From: Vibrio stylophorae
GTDB lineage: Bacteria; Pseudomonadota; Gammaproteobacteria; Enterobacterales; Vibrionaceae
Assembly (NCBI RefSeq): GCF_921293875.1
Contig: NZ_CAKLDI010000002.1
Span: 62,001 to 126,000, forward strand
DNA length: 64,000 bases
Direction: 5' to 3'
The translations under genes and the position numbers were made by a program. How positions within the stretch are numbered: the first letter of the stretch is position 1; every line of letters begins with the position of its first letter. The notes under the pieces were generated by a model that saw only the letters and a program-made list of their open reading frames with translations, was not told the origin of the DNA and ran no database searches. This document shows positions 8,361 through 17,000 of the stretch, one piece after another.

Positions 8361-9620
8361 ATGAATATATTTATTTTGCTGCTGAGTGTGATGGCCATTG
8401 GTCTGATTGCGGTGCTTTGGCACTATTGGTCGACCAGTCAACGGGTGAAGGCCAACGCCAGTGCTGAGCTGAAAAAAGCGGAGCAATACCATCGCGTGCT
8501 GCAAGAGTCTCGTCAGGCGGAGTACGCCGAAAAGGAGTTTAAAGCGCGCACCGGTCATATCGCGAGCCAGCTTTATTTGGCCAAAGAGAATGAGACGACG
8601 CAGCCGCATATCGCCATTCAATGGTATGAAATGGCAGCAAAACAAGACAATGATCTCGCCCAGCATGCGTTGGTGCGTCTTTATATGCAGCAATCCCATG
8701 TCATGGGGGAGGCTAAAGCGCGCGGTGCATTTTGGCAGTTGGTGATTGAAAGCCGAGAAGGGAGTTTTCAAGCCAAATACCAACTGGCGCAACTATATAT
8801 GGAAGGTATCGGGACGGAGCCCAATCGTGAGTTGGGCTTGAACTTATTACATGAGTGCGCAGAACACGGGCTACTACAGGCCCAGCTGTATCTGGGCGAG
8901 TATTATTTCCATCAATCGGGAGATAGTGCTTACCAAGAAGCGCTTCATTGGAACTATCTCACTGCAAGGCTCAACCAGGTCGAAGCGCAAATTCGGCTGG
9001 GTGAGATGATTCAGTCACGGTTTCAAGATGATCAGGGGATTGATCATGCGCGCTATTGGTTTGAACGTGCTGCAGAGCAAGGCTCCCTTGAGGCGATGTA
9101 TCGTGCTGGTTTGTCCTATCGTACGAAAGATGCAACCAGCAAAGCGATCGGTTATTTATGGCTGTTTGTGGCGGCCAAATTAGATTACGAGCCAGCCAAA
9201 TCTGAGCGTGATGTAATTGCCAATCAAGTGAATGTGGATGATTTGATTGCGATTCAAAAAGTGGCGCGTCAGTTGATCAAGCGGTTAGAAACCGGTCCTT
9301 ATCGCAAGCAGGTGGTGATCGCAGCGCTTGATAAAACCTATGCGCGCAGTACCCTTCATTTTGAGCATTTTTTAGATCAAATTTGGGCAGATGGGCAAAC
9401 TATTCCGCTGCCAGACAGCGTGCAATCTTCGGGGCAGTCTGCGGTTGGCCATTCAGGTGTTGATCCCGTCAGTGCGAATCCTGCGGTGAATGTCGATTCG
9501 ACGGTAAATTATGCGCAGAGCAGTTGGCAAAGCTATACGACGCCTGTTGACTTTCCTGAAGCGGTTGAGATGCAACCGTCGGCTGAAACAATCATACCGG
9601 GTAATGAAAATAGCAATTAA
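8361..9620 (+). CDS. Membrane-anchored Sel1/TPR-like repeat protein
   Basis: The 419-residue protein has one N-terminal membrane helix (about 3-23) and a charged helical linker. Sel1-type repeats follow over roughly 75-275 (AIQWYEMAAKQDNDLAQHAL, AKYQLAQLYMEGIGTEPNRE, ARYWFERAAEQGSLEAMYRA). The last 80 residues are Ser/Gln/Val-rich and look disordered. Sel1 repeats mediate protein-protein contacts, so it is probably a periplasmic or cytoplasmic-face scaffold. Start by ATG with GGAAGG seven bases upstream. There is no operon partner; a terminator follows at 9676. Confidence 0.85.
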   Translation: MNIFILLLSVMAIGLIAVLWHYWSTSQRVKANASAELKKAEQYHRVLQESRQAEYAEKEFKARTGHIASQLYLAKENETTQPHIAIQWYEMAAKQDNDLAQHALVRLYMQQSHVMGEAKARGAFWQLVIESREGSFQAKYQLAQLYMEGIGTEPNRELGLNLLHECAEHGLLQAQLYLGEYYFHQSGDSAYQEALHWNYLTARLNQVEAQIRLGEMIQSRFQDDQGIDHARYWFERAAEQGSLEAMYRAGLSYRTKDATSKAIGYLWLFVAAKLDYEPAKSERDVIANQVNVDDLIAIQKVARQLIKRLETGPYRKQVVIAALDKTYARSTLHFEHFLDQIWADGQTIPLPDSVQSSGQSAVGHSGVDPVSANPAVNVDSTVNYAQSSWQSYTTPVDFPEAVEMQPSAETIIPGNENSN

Positions 9621-9675
9621 TTTATGAAGTCCTGCATTGAATGATTGATTTCATTGATTATTTTTGTAAGATAGC

Positions 9676-9702
9676 AAGGTGCATTTCAGCACCTTCTTTT
9701 TT
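9676..9702 (+). terminator. Rho-independent terminator after the Sel1 protein gene
   Basis: Stem AAGGTGC / GCACCTT, loop ATTTCA, then a T-rich tail with one C. Confidence 0.9.
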
Positions 9703-9776
9703 CTCTCATTTTTTCCCCATTTTTTGATATGCATTTTGTTCTGCGCCTTTGTTACGCCGTTTAATCAGAGGACAAA

Positions 9777-10064
9777 ATGATGCGAAGTCTACTTTGGGCA
9801 TTTCTAGCGGTTGTACTATCAGGCTGCGCTATGTATCAAGCTGAGTCAGAATCCGGTGAGGCGCATTATGCGGCGATCCCCAATGCTTGTAATGGCCTTG
9901 CGCCAGAGATGATGGTGCATTTACTTGCCAGCGGCGAAGCGCAGTCAGATCAAGCGCTGCACTATGACTACTTTTATGTAAATTGCGCTGTCACACCCAC
10001 GCCTGATGATAACAGCACATCGCATGCACAGCTGCTGGTGCGCAATGCATCGCATTGGGGCTAA
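9777..10064 (+). CDS. Small lipoprotein of unknown function
   Basis: The 95-residue protein has a lipoprotein signal peptide with lipobox LSGC, so the mature protein is about 78 residues. The mature part contains two further Cys (NACNGL and VNCAV), which could form a disulfide. GAGG precedes the first of two adjacent ATG codons by five bases. No family is recognised. The residue after the lipidated Cys is Ala, which does not signal inner-membrane retention, so the outer membrane is likely. Confidence 0.78.
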   Translation: MMRSLLWAFLAVVLSGCAMYQAESESGEAHYAAIPNACNGLAPEMMVHLLASGEAQSDQALHYDYFYVNCAVTPTPDDNSTSHAQLLVRNASHWG

Positions 10065-10337
10065 TCATGCGCGTAAGTTATGCGCGCCAGTGACATGGAT
10101 GAGGCAAATACTGGGCGTAAATATTTAGCTTGGTAGTCGAGTGATTTGTCTTTTTGTAATAATTTTGTAAAACGGTGATAAATCTCTGTCAAAACAGAAA
10201 ATCGACCAATGATTTGAAATCCAAGATATGAAGTATTTAGCGATTCGAAGGGGTCAATTTTATTACCAAGAGAAAAAAGCGTAGAACTGATAGAACTCAG
10301 GTGATTCATGATCATAAAAATAAATACCGGAGGCGAT

Positions 10338-10643
10338 ATGAGTTCAGATGGAATATTTGTCAGCTTGCTCTTAGTCAGTTTTATTGGTGGATTGATGCTC
10401 ACTTTGGTGCCTTTATTTCGACGTGGGCGGCATGCACCAATAGACGACCCTGCGTTTTTAAAATCACTGCGCCACGCACTCAGCCAAGGGGGCGAGGAAG
10501 CTCAGCAATGGTTGGACTGGTATCAGCACCAGCCGCCGCAGGAAGCACTGGTCGTTCTGCTGCGCCAAGAAATATCGCAGGCGCGATATCGTGGTGTGGA
10601 TGTCAAAGTGTGGGATCAGCGTTTATCACTGTATTCGTCATAA
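10338..10643 (+). CDS. Small single-pass membrane protein
   Basis: The 101-residue protein starts at an ATG with an excellent RBS (GGAGG, four bases away); the in-frame start ten codons earlier lacks one. One membrane helix (about 5-24, IFVSLLLVSFIGGLMLTLVP) is followed by RRGRH, placing the rest in the cytoplasm. The soluble part is helical (LRHALSQGGEEAQQWLDWYQ). The function is unknown. It ends at a bidirectional terminator. Confidence 0.75.
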   Translation: MSSDGIFVSLLLVSFIGGLMLTLVPLFRRGRHAPIDDPAFLKSLRHALSQGGEEAQQWLDWYQHQPPQEALVVLLRQEISQARYRGVDVKVWDQRLSLYSS

Positions 10644-10716
10644 TGTCGGTTTGTGGCTTAGGGCGTGTAGTGTTCTGAGGATTGGATATCAATCGATTGG
10701 ATAGAATGTTGATATT

Positions 10717-10742
10717 AAAAAGAGCGCAGAGGCGCTCTTTTT
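10717..10742. terminator. Bidirectional terminator
   Basis: AAAAGAGCGC and GCGCTCTTTT flank a short loop, with A-runs on one side and T-runs on the other. It serves the small membrane protein gene and the convergent symporter gene. Confidence 0.85.
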
Positions 10743-10773
10743 AATGGCTCATAGATGACTTTCGTTGAAGGCT

Positions 10774-12117
10774 TTATTGGTAGAAGAACACCAACAAAAT
10801 CAGTAACGGGCAGACAAATTTGACGTAACTTGGCCAAATGCGCCAAAACCAAGTGTGCTCAATATTCTCTGAGCCAGACTGGAGTGCTTTTAGCAGTCGA
10901 TTTTGTCTGAGAACCCATGTCAGCATCACCCCAAACAAAAGTGCCAAAAGTGGCTGAGCATAGACTGTGGTGGCTTTAACCACTAAGCCAAACAAGGTAT
11001 CGAAATGGTATATAACCAGCGCAGAAACCATGGATACCAGCGAGCCAATGAGCCAGACCGCTTTGTGGCGTGAGCAGCCCGTCTCCTCATTTAAGGTGTT
11101 GACTGGCGCTTCTAGCATTGAGATGGATGAGGTCAGCGCAGCAATGAGCATTAAAGCAAAAAAGCCTACCGCAAGTAACACACCGCTTTGACCCATGCTG
11201 TTGAACATTGCGGGTAGCACAGTAAAGACTAAGGTATCAGATGACTGCAAACTGCCATCGGCTTGGTAGATGGTTACGCCATTGGCTTGGGCCACAAACA
11301 TCGCAGGCAAAATGAGCAAGCCTGCTAAAAAGGCTACGGAAGTATCGAGGCCCGCAACCATGGCTGCGGTGCGTGGCAAATTCTCTTGTGGGCTCAAATA
11401 GCTGCCGTACAGCATCAAGGCGCATACGCCAATGGAGAGCGAGAAAAAGGCCTGCCCCATGGCGCTGACTAACAGTGAGGGTTGTAGCACTTGGGAAAAA
11501 TCTGGGATCAGATAAAGTTTGAGTCCTTGCATTGCGCCTGGCTGCGTCAAGATATAACCCGCCATGGCAATGAGGAGGACAAACAGAAGTGGCATTAAAC
11601 GTTTTGACCAGCGCTCAATGCCTGCACTCACGCCGCGATAGACTACGTGCATGGTGAGCAGCATAAAGACAGCCATCATGATCAAATTGCGACTCAGCGA
11701 AAAATTCTCTAACCAGTGAGTTAACTGTGACCATCCTAGCGCTTGCGTGATTGGCGCGAGCATAAATGACAATAACCAGCCAGATAAAATCGCATAAAAA
11801 GAGAGAATGAGCGACAGCACGGTGATCCCGGCAACGCCGATGACGACACCAGTGCGCTGCATGAGCCGTGTCTCTCCCAGTGCACGTAATGACGCGACTG
11901 GATTTTTTTGGCTTAAACGACCAATGGTCAGCTCCGCGATTAACATGGGATAAGCCAATACCACCACCATCACCAGATAAACCAGCAAAAATGCACCGCC
12001 GCCATTTTGCGCCGCTTGGGTGGGGAAACCCCAGATATTACCAACACCGACCGCCGATCCGGCCGCAGCAAGAATAAATCCTAATCGAGATGAAAATCCT
12101 GGACGAATATGACTCAT
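10774..12117 (-). CDS. Sodium-dependent symporter, neurotransmitter:sodium symporter (SNF) family
   Basis: The 447-residue protein has about 11-12 membrane helices. The N-terminal signature SRLGFILAAAGSAVGVGNIW is the family's sodium-site motif, followed by FPTQAAQNGGGAFLLVYLV. Bacterial members (LeuT, TnaT, MhsT) import hydrophobic or aromatic amino acids with Na+. The substrate cannot be told here. I chose the ATG at 12117, which directly precedes the conserved N-terminus. The frame stays open 47 codons upstream, but that part is not SNF-like. The start overlaps the stop of a possible 17-codon leader ORF (12114-12167), which suggests coupled translation. Confidence 0.88.
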   Translation of the reverse strand: MSHIRPGFSSRLGFILAAAGSAVGVGNIWGFPTQAAQNGGGAFLLVYLVMVVVLAYPMLIAELTIGRLSQKNPVASLRALGETRLMQRTGVVIGVAGITVLSLILSFYAILSGWLLSFMLAPITQALGWSQLTHWLENFSLSRNLIMMAVFMLLTMHVVYRGVSAGIERWSKRLMPLLFVLLIAMAGYILTQPGAMQGLKLYLIPDFSQVLQPSLLVSAMGQAFFSLSIGVCALMLYGSYLSPQENLPRTAAMVAGLDTSVAFLAGLLILPAMFVAQANGVTIYQADGSLQSSDTLVFTVLPAMFNSMGQSGVLLAVGFFALMLIAALTSSISMLEAPVNTLNEETGCSRHKAVWLIGSLVSMVSALVIYHFDTLFGLVVKATTVYAQPLLALLFGVMLTWVLRQNRLLKALQSGSENIEHTWFWRIWPSYVKFVCPLLILLVFFYQ

Positions 12118-12167
12118 TGGCAACACTCCAGCGTGTCTTGCCCATTGATGTTGTTGTGTTTGTACAT
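12114..12167 (-). CDS. Possible 17-residue leader peptide ahead of the symporter
   Basis: This short ORF has a strong RBS (GAGGA, five bases before the ATG) and its stop overlaps the symporter start as ATGA. The peptide reads MYKHNNINGQDTLECCQ. Its frame differs from the symporter frame. The RBS and overlap geometry are typical of translationally coupled leader ORFs. Coding status is inference; no homologue is recognised. Confidence 0.45.
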   Translation of the reverse strand: MYKHNNINGQDTLECCQ

Positions 12168-12264
12168 CGAATTCCTCATACAGCAGTGAAATATGTTGGC
12201 CGCTTGAGGATGGTGAAAGGAATAAGAGATGTTCGCCAGCCTCCTTGCGGGCCAGCATGCGCCA

Positions 12265-12288
12265 ACCCTAGTTGATAAACACTAGGGT
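12265..12288. repeat. Perfect inverted repeat upstream of the symporter leader
   Basis: ACCCTAGT and ACTAGGGT are separated by eight bases (TGATAAAC). It could be an operator for the symporter promoter or a stem-loop in the 5' leader. The remaining sequence to 12504 shows no gene. Confidence 0.55.
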
Positions 12289-12504
12289 AAAGCTAAATCG
12301 ACGAGCGCAATGCGCCGCTGTTTCTAAACTGAACAGCTTTCGGCACATGGATGTGGCTTGAATTGAATGCAACATACGTCACTCGTCCTATGGGTGAGAT
12401 TTCAGACTACTATGCTAATTTTTTCTTGTAAATGGATATTTTATATCAAGGTGCACAAAGCTTGAGTTGTGAGTCGATAGGAACTGAGGGAGAAGAATGT
12501 TGCT

Positions 12505-12523
12505 ATCGAGAATGATTCTCAAT
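12505..12523. promoter_or_regulatory. Fur box
   Basis: The core GAGAATGATTCTC (12508-12520) is a perfect inverted repeat around a central G and closely matches the Fur consensus GATAATGATAATCATTATC. It lies 46 bases upstream of the operon whose second gene is a siderophore-interacting protein, the kind of gene Fur represses when iron is plentiful. Confidence 0.82.
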
Positions 12524-12568
12524 ATGATGTCAAAATTGTTTGATTCGCAATGATTCAGGTGAAGGAAA

Positions 12569-13003
12569 ATGAATATCGCACAGTGGGAAAATTATACCTT
12601 GTGGGCGCAGGAGGCGCAGCATCGCGGTGACCATGTGATGTCCATGGCGTTTTATCAGCAAGCATTGGCACAAGCGATGATGGCTGACTTGGCGCAAGCT
12701 GAAAATAGCGAGTGGTTATCGATTAAGGTAATTAGTTGTCACAACCTTGCGGAATTTTGGCGACAACAAAATGAACCCGATTTGGAGCTGCATTACCTAC
12801 AATTAGCACAAGAAGCGGTCAGTGTGTCGATTCCGCATTGTCAGCATCAAGATTGTGATACCTATGTGGAAAATTTAGGCTGTTGCAAAGCGGCATTGGT
12901 CAATTATTTAAAACGTCATCCTAACCCGTTGGTGGCACAATCGGTGCAGCATCTGCATAGCGCTGATCATTGCCAACTGATCGCACGTTTTCAATTGCAG
13001 TAG
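12569..13003 (+). CDS. DUF2753-like helical protein in an iron-regulated operon
   Basis: The 144-residue soluble helical protein resembles a tetratricopeptide fold (ALAQAMMADLAQAE, SCHNLAEFWRQQNEPDLELH). I associate it with the Vibrionaceae DUF2753 family from memory, not from a search. Six Cys and several His cluster in its second half (HCQHQDCDTYVENLGCC), which could bind metal. It starts with GTGAAGGAAA before the ATG, lies just after a Fur box, and ends nine bases before the siderophore-interacting protein gene. Function unknown; iron-responsive expression is inferred. Confidence 0.72.
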   Translation: MNIAQWENYTLWAQEAQHRGDHVMSMAFYQQALAQAMMADLAQAENSEWLSIKVISCHNLAEFWRQQNEPDLELHYLQLAQEAVSVSIPHCQHQDCDTYVENLGCCKAALVNYLKRHPNPLVAQSVQHLHSADHCQLIARFQLQ

Positions 13004-13011
13004 GAGCAACG

Positions 13012-13845
13012 ATGTCTTTATCCGCGCAAATTCAATCAGTTCAAATGCGCCGGCCACCTGAATTTGAACGTCCTGTATTTGATGCATGCGTCGTCAATAA
13101 ACAGCAATGGACGACAAATATGTTGCGCCTGACCCTGCAAAGTGACGATTTTTCTGACTTTCCTCATGATTGTGTTGGCGGTTATATCAAATTGATATTT
13201 CACCCAGAAGGGCACACGGATATTCACGATTGCCACTCTTTGCGTGATGTTGTGCTGCGCACCTACAGTATTCGTCATTTTGATCCCAATGCCTGCCAAC
13301 TGGTGCTTGATATGGTCACCCATGATGTCCATCTACCACTGACAAAAGAGCAGGGTGGATATGCCAGTCAATGGGGGCAGCAAGTCAGTGTTGGCGAGCA
13401 TATTTTTGTCGCAGGACCTGGCTTGATTGCGCCGATTCATGCTGATTGCGATAGCGTTATTTTGGCAAGTGATATGACGGGGTTACCGGCATTGGCTGCA
13501 CAGCTTGAGACATTGCCTGCCACGGCGCAAGGCGCTGCGTTTATTGCTGTGCGCGATATGGGCGATCAGCAAGTACTTCGCGCGCCATCTGGCATTGCAA
13601 TGCACTGGTTAGTGCAAGGTGAGCGCGATCTTGTGGCGGAGGTGCAAGCTTATCCCTGGCCCGCAGGTCTTGTGGGTGTTTGGTGCGCCTGTGAATTTGA
13701 TCAAATGCGTACACTTCGCCGCTATTTTCGTAATGAGCGTGAGGTTGCGCGTGAGCATCTCTATATCAGTAGTTACTGGAAATTGGGTGTGACTGAAGAT
13801 GGTCATAAGACGATCAAGCGCCAAGACAGTGAAAATAATGCGTAG
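13012..13845 (+). CDS. Siderophore-interacting protein, FAD-dependent ferric-chelate reductase (ViuB/YqjH-like)
   Basis: The 277-residue flavoprotein has an FAD-binding domain with RTYSIRHFD (flavin-binding RxYxxR type) followed by the SIP domain with SDMTGLPAL and the C-terminal signature SSYWKLGVTEDGHK. Family members reduce ferric siderophores with NAD(P)H in the cytoplasm and release iron, as ViuB does for vibriobactin. I chose the ATG at 13012 because TAGGAG precedes it; a frame extension overlapping the previous gene has no support. The Fur box at 12505 indicates iron repression. No siderophore transport or biosynthesis gene is in the window. Confidence 0.88.
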   Translation: MSLSAQIQSVQMRRPPEFERPVFDACVVNKQQWTTNMLRLTLQSDDFSDFPHDCVGGYIKLIFHPEGHTDIHDCHSLRDVVLRTYSIRHFDPNACQLVLDMVTHDVHLPLTKEQGGYASQWGQQVSVGEHIFVAGPGLIAPIHADCDSVILASDMTGLPALAAQLETLPATAQGAAFIAVRDMGDQQVLRAPSGIAMHWLVQGERDLVAEVQAYPWPAGLVGVWCACEFDQMRTLRRYFRNEREVAREHLYISSYWKLGVTEDGHKTIKRQDSENNA

Positions 13846-13935
13846 CTTTTTCTCTTAGGGCGTCGTTAAGCGCGTTATTCAAATAGATTTGACCAATCTC
13901 AGTTGTCTCAATGCTGAGATCGCTTCCCTATCCGC

Positions 13936-13960
13936 AAGGTGCCAAAGGCACCTTTTTTTT
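13936..13960 (+). terminator. Rho-independent terminator after the siderophore-interacting protein gene
   Basis: Stem AAGGTGCC / GGCACCTT with an AAA loop and eight T. A second stem ATCTCAG / CTGAGAT lies just upstream at 13896-13920 without a T tail. Confidence 0.9.
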
Positions 13961-14017
13961 CGCCTAGGCTCTAATGCAGACAAAGCTACACTCATATGAA
14001 ACGCAAAGGAGAAGTGC

Positions 14018-15010
14018 ATGCTGATACGTCGCCAAGAGAAATACCAGCTTAAAGAGCACCAACTCACCAGTGAAGTGAACTATCAGCGTCGCCGTCTGCT
14101 TCAAGGATTGGCTCTTAGCACAGCCGCCGCAAGTACAGGCGCCAGTGCTTTTTTGGGCTTGGGCGATAAAACGCCGCCTTTGGCAAAGCGCCAAGCCTTG
14201 CAAGCAAAAGCCACAGGCGAGGGGGATTATCTAGCCCTGACGCCGGAAGTGAAGATCCTTAACTACAACAATTTTTATGAATTTGGCACCGATAAGGGGG
14301 ATCCGCGCCGTTACGCACAGGATTTAGTGACTAATCCATGGCAGGTGAAGATTCAAGGGGAAGTCCATCAAAGCAAAACGCTTAATTATGAAGATCTATT
14401 TCGTCAATTTCCGCTAGAAGAGCGTTTCTATCGCTTGCGCTGTGTTGAAGCCTGGGCGATGAATATTCCATGGATTGGTTTTCCATTGGCGGCTTTGCTC
14501 AAATCGGTGCGACCGACGATGAATGCGAAATATGTGGGTTTTCAAACACTGTATGATCCCAAACAGATGCGAGGACAAGCCTCGTGGCGTATTGGTGGCG
14601 GGATCAATTACCCTTATCAAGAGGGCTTGACCATTGCTGAAGCGATGCACCCACTCACTTTAATTGCCGTGGGTTTATACGGTAAGACGTTAGCGCCGCA
14701 AAATGGTGCGCCGCTGCGGCTGGTGGTGCCATGGAAATATGGCTTTAAAAGCATTAAGTCCATTGTATCGATCGACCTGCTGGAAAAGCAGCCTGAGACA
14801 ACTTGGAACCAGCTGGCAAAGGATGAGTATGGCTTTTATGCCAATGTAAATCCCCATGTCGATCATCCGCGTTGGAGCCAAAGTACGGAGCGCTTTATTG
14901 GTGAAGGTAATCTGTTTTCTGCAAAACGGCAGGCCACCTTGATGTTCAATGGTTATGCGCAGCAAGTGGCGGATCTGTATCAGGGGCTGGATTTACGGAA
15001 AAATTACTAG
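14018..15010 (+). CDS. msrP: MsrP, periplasmic methionine-sulfoxide reductase catalytic subunit
   Basis: The 330-residue protein has a twin-arginine signal ([18 protein letters not shown]), so it is exported folded by Tat. The sulfite-oxidase-type molybdopterin domain carries the expected Mo-ligating cysteine C142 in [10 protein letters not shown], with [13 protein letters not shown] near the end. MsrP repairs oxidised methionines in periplasmic proteins using electrons from the membrane haem protein MsrQ, whose gene follows 12 bases later. AAGGAG precedes the ATG. Length and order match E. coli msrPQ (formerly yedYZ). Confidence 0.95.
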   Translation: MLIRRQEKYQLKEHQLTSEVNYQRRRLLQGLALSTAAASTGASAFLGLGDKTPPLAKRQALQAKATGEGDYLALTPEVKILNYNNFYEFGTDKGDPRRYAQDLVTNPWQVKIQGEVHQSKTLNYEDLFRQFPLEERFYRLRCVEAWAMNIPWIGFPLAALLKSVRPTMNAKYVGFQTLYDPKQMRGQASWRIGGGINYPYQEGLTIAEAMHPLTLIAVGLYGKTLAPQNGAPLRLVVPWKYGFKSIKSIVSIDLLEKQPETTWNQLAKDEYGFYANVNPHVDHPRWSQSTERFIGEGNLFSAKRQATLMFNGYAQQVADLYQGLDLRKNY

Positions 15011-15022
15011 CTGGGAGGCGTT

Positions 15023-15649
15023 ATGGACAATCGCGTATTTTGGCTCAAAGTTGCCATTCATCTAGGACAGTGGTTTGCACTGTTATGGCTTTATCTAGCG
15101 ATGACGCAAGGCGCACTGGGCGCAGATCCGCTTCAGGGTTTAAGTCATTTCACCGGTAAAGCTGCATTTCACTCGCTGCTGCTAACGCTGCTGGTTTCAC
15201 CGCTGGCAAAGTGGTGTAAACAAGGCTGGCTGATTCGAACGCGTCGCTTGCTGGGTTTATATTGTTTTGCTTGGGCTGTGTTGCATTTACTGATTTATCT
15301 ACTGCTTGATTTAGGGTTGAATTGGACGCTCTTTGGCCAAGAAATTACCGCTCGTCCCTATTTAGTTCTGGGCGCTTTTGCATGGTTGCTCCTTTTGGCG
15401 TTGGCATTGACATCGACGCAGGCAATGCAACGCAGATTGGGTCGCCGCTGGCAGCAGCTGCATCATTGGGTGTATGCCATTGTGCTGCTGGTGTTAGTTC
15501 ATTTTATTTGGTCGCAAAAATCAGGTTGGTTTGAGCCGCTGCTATATGGTGGGATTGTCACGCTGCTATTAATGGCGCGATGGCATAAATTGAAACGATG
15601 GTGGCACAAGCGTGGCGCCGTGCCGTCTGTGTCCAAATCGTCGAAATAA
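15023..15649 (+). CDS. msrQ: MsrQ, haem-binding membrane subunit
   Basis: The 208-residue protein has about six membrane helices of the ferric-reductase-like fold. His residues in helices (FHSLLLTLL, AVLHLLIYL, QLHHWVYAI) are the likely haem b ligands. It passes quinone- or flavin-derived electrons to MsrP across the inner membrane. GGGAGG precedes the ATG; the operon partner is msrP. The C-terminus is basic (KLKRWWHKR), which fits a cytoplasmic end. Confidence 0.94.
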   Translation: MDNRVFWLKVAIHLGQWFALLWLYLAMTQGALGADPLQGLSHFTGKAAFHSLLLTLLVSPLAKWCKQGWLIRTRRLLGLYCFAWAVLHLLIYLLLDLGLNWTLFGQEITARPYLVLGAFAWLLLLALALTSTQAMQRRLGRRWQQLHHWVYAIVLLVLVHFIWSQKSGWFEPLLYGGIVTLLLMARWHKLKRWWHKRGAVPSVSKSSK

Positions 15650-15725
15650 CAGGGATAAAAGCCTTCGTTGTCTTCGTCTTCGTCATAGCAAAGCGATGTG
15701 TATGGTGTGGGCAACTATTTGAATA

Positions 15726-15753
15726 AAAAAAGAGGTCCAGTGGACCTCTTTTT
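15726..15753. terminator. Bidirectional terminator between msrQ and ddl
   Basis: AAAAAGAGGTCC and GGACCTCTTTTT flank AGT. The A and T runs make it usable from both strands by the convergent genes. Confidence 0.9.
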
Positions 15754-15770
15754 CACAGATATTGTTGAGA

Positions 15771-16763
15771 TTAATGCTTGCGTGCATTCTGAATACGATC
15801 GGCGAGAAAATCGATCATATTCTCGCCATGATGCTCTAGCAGTTTCGGGAACATAGAGATTGGCGTCATACCAGGGAAGGTATTGATCTCATTTAGATAA
15901 ATCTCACCATCTTGATCTAAGAAGAAATCGATTCGAGACAAATCTTTGAGTTTCAATTGTTCAAATGCAAGTTTGGAGTACTTGGCAATATCAGCTGTCT
16001 GCGTATCTGTAATGTCTGCTGTTAATGTGGTGCTGGAATGGCTGCCTGCGCTATATTTTTCTTCGTAGGTGTAGAACTGATCATCTGGGCAGAAGACTTC
16101 ACCGGGCGCCGTAAGCACAAGTTCACCTCGATATTGGTAGGCGGCAACTTCAAGCTCGCGCGGTTTGAGCGCTTTTTCAATCAGCACTTGATCAGAATAG
16201 GTAAAGGCTTCATCAATGACGCGATCAAGATCGGCTGGATTATCTGCTGAGAAGCAGCCCACAGAGGAGCCTTGGCTTGCCGCTTTGACAAAAACTTTAC
16301 CCCATTGCGTTAGCGCTTGCTGACCACGGGTATGGGCTTCTGGGGTGTTTTGACTCAAGAAGCAGTATGGCGTATTTGGAATACCCACAGCATCAAACCA
16401 AAGTTTGGTGGTGATCTTATTAAAGCAGTTTAAGCTGGCTTCAGCGCCGCAGCCAAGGTATGGCACGCCGACCAATTCAAGAAACGACTGTAGATCGCCA
16501 GTTTCGCCCGGAAAACCGTGTACACAAGGAACCACATAATCGATTTTGGTTTCACCTTGTTGGCCGCGAAGTTGGCCATCCATATCGAGTCGACATGCTT
16601 GGCCATCCTGATCAACCCAACCCTCTTTTTTCATTTCGACAAAGTGTACGGTGACGCCGTCAATACTTTGAAGTTGTTGCTTAAGAAATTGTGCCGAAAC
16701 GAGGGAGACCTCATGCTCAGAGGAGCCGCCACCGCAAAGTAGCAAGACTTGGGTTAAATCCAT
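15771..16763 (-). CDS. ddl: D-alanine--D-alanine ligase
   Basis: The 330-residue ATP-grasp enzyme joins two D-alanines for peptidoglycan precursor synthesis. Visible motifs are LLCGGGSSEHEVSLVSA at the N-terminus, VHGFPGETGDLQSFLE, VKAASQGSSVGCF (ATP-binding loop), SRIDFFLDQDGEIYLNEINT with metal-binding residues, and FPGMTPISMFPKL near the end. It stands alone rather than in the mur-fts cluster, as Vibrionaceae ddlA-type genes can. The start is the ATG at 16763 ahead of MDLTQVLLLCGG. Confidence 0.94.
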   Translation of the reverse strand: MDLTQVLLLCGGGSSEHEVSLVSAQFLKQQLQSIDGVTVHFVEMKKEGWVDQDGQACRLDMDGQLRGQQGETKIDYVVPCVHGFPGETGDLQSFLELVGVPYLGCGAEASLNCFNKITTKLWFDAVGIPNTPYCFLSQNTPEAHTRGQQALTQWGKVFVKAASQGSSVGCFSADNPADLDRVIDEAFTYSDQVLIEKALKPRELEVAAYQYRGELVLTAPGEVFCPDDQFYTYEEKYSAGSHSSTTLTADITDTQTADIAKYSKLAFEQLKLKDLSRIDFFLDQDGEIYLNEINTFPGMTPISMFPKLLEHHGENMIDFLADRIQNARKH

Positions 16764-16950
16764 ATTGATTCCTTTTCAATCGCTGTGCCAATGGGCAGAC
16801 AGAAAGCAAAATTCTAATCGAAAGCCGCACGGCATGCATCAAGATTGAGGAAAAATAATGGGATGGCATAGGGGTGGCGGACAAATAAAGAAAAGATTTG
16901 ATTGAATTAAATGATAGGGGACATGACTGCGTTCTAAATTCGCGTCATAA

Positions 16951-16972
16951 AAAAGCCCCAATCGGGGCTTTT
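16951..16972. terminator. Terminator for the SPOR lipoprotein gene
   Basis: AAAAGCCCC and GGGGCTTTT flank AATC. On the minus strand it lies 28 bases after the stop at 17001 and runs into a U-tract. It could also stop rightward transcription. Confidence 0.88.
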
Positions 16973-17000
16973 AATCAAAATTATCAAAGATAATTGTCGC

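Noticed and set aside
10061..10402. 113-codon minus-strand frame across the gap before the 10338 gene
   Set aside because: It overlaps the 5' end of a plus-strand gene with a strong RBS, has no RBS of its own that I can see, and its composition follows the AT-rich intergenic DNA.
16858..16905. 15-codon ORF with GAGGA before the ATG, upstream of ddl
   Set aside because: Very short, Gly-rich, no overlap or coupling with a gene, and no conserved feature to support it.
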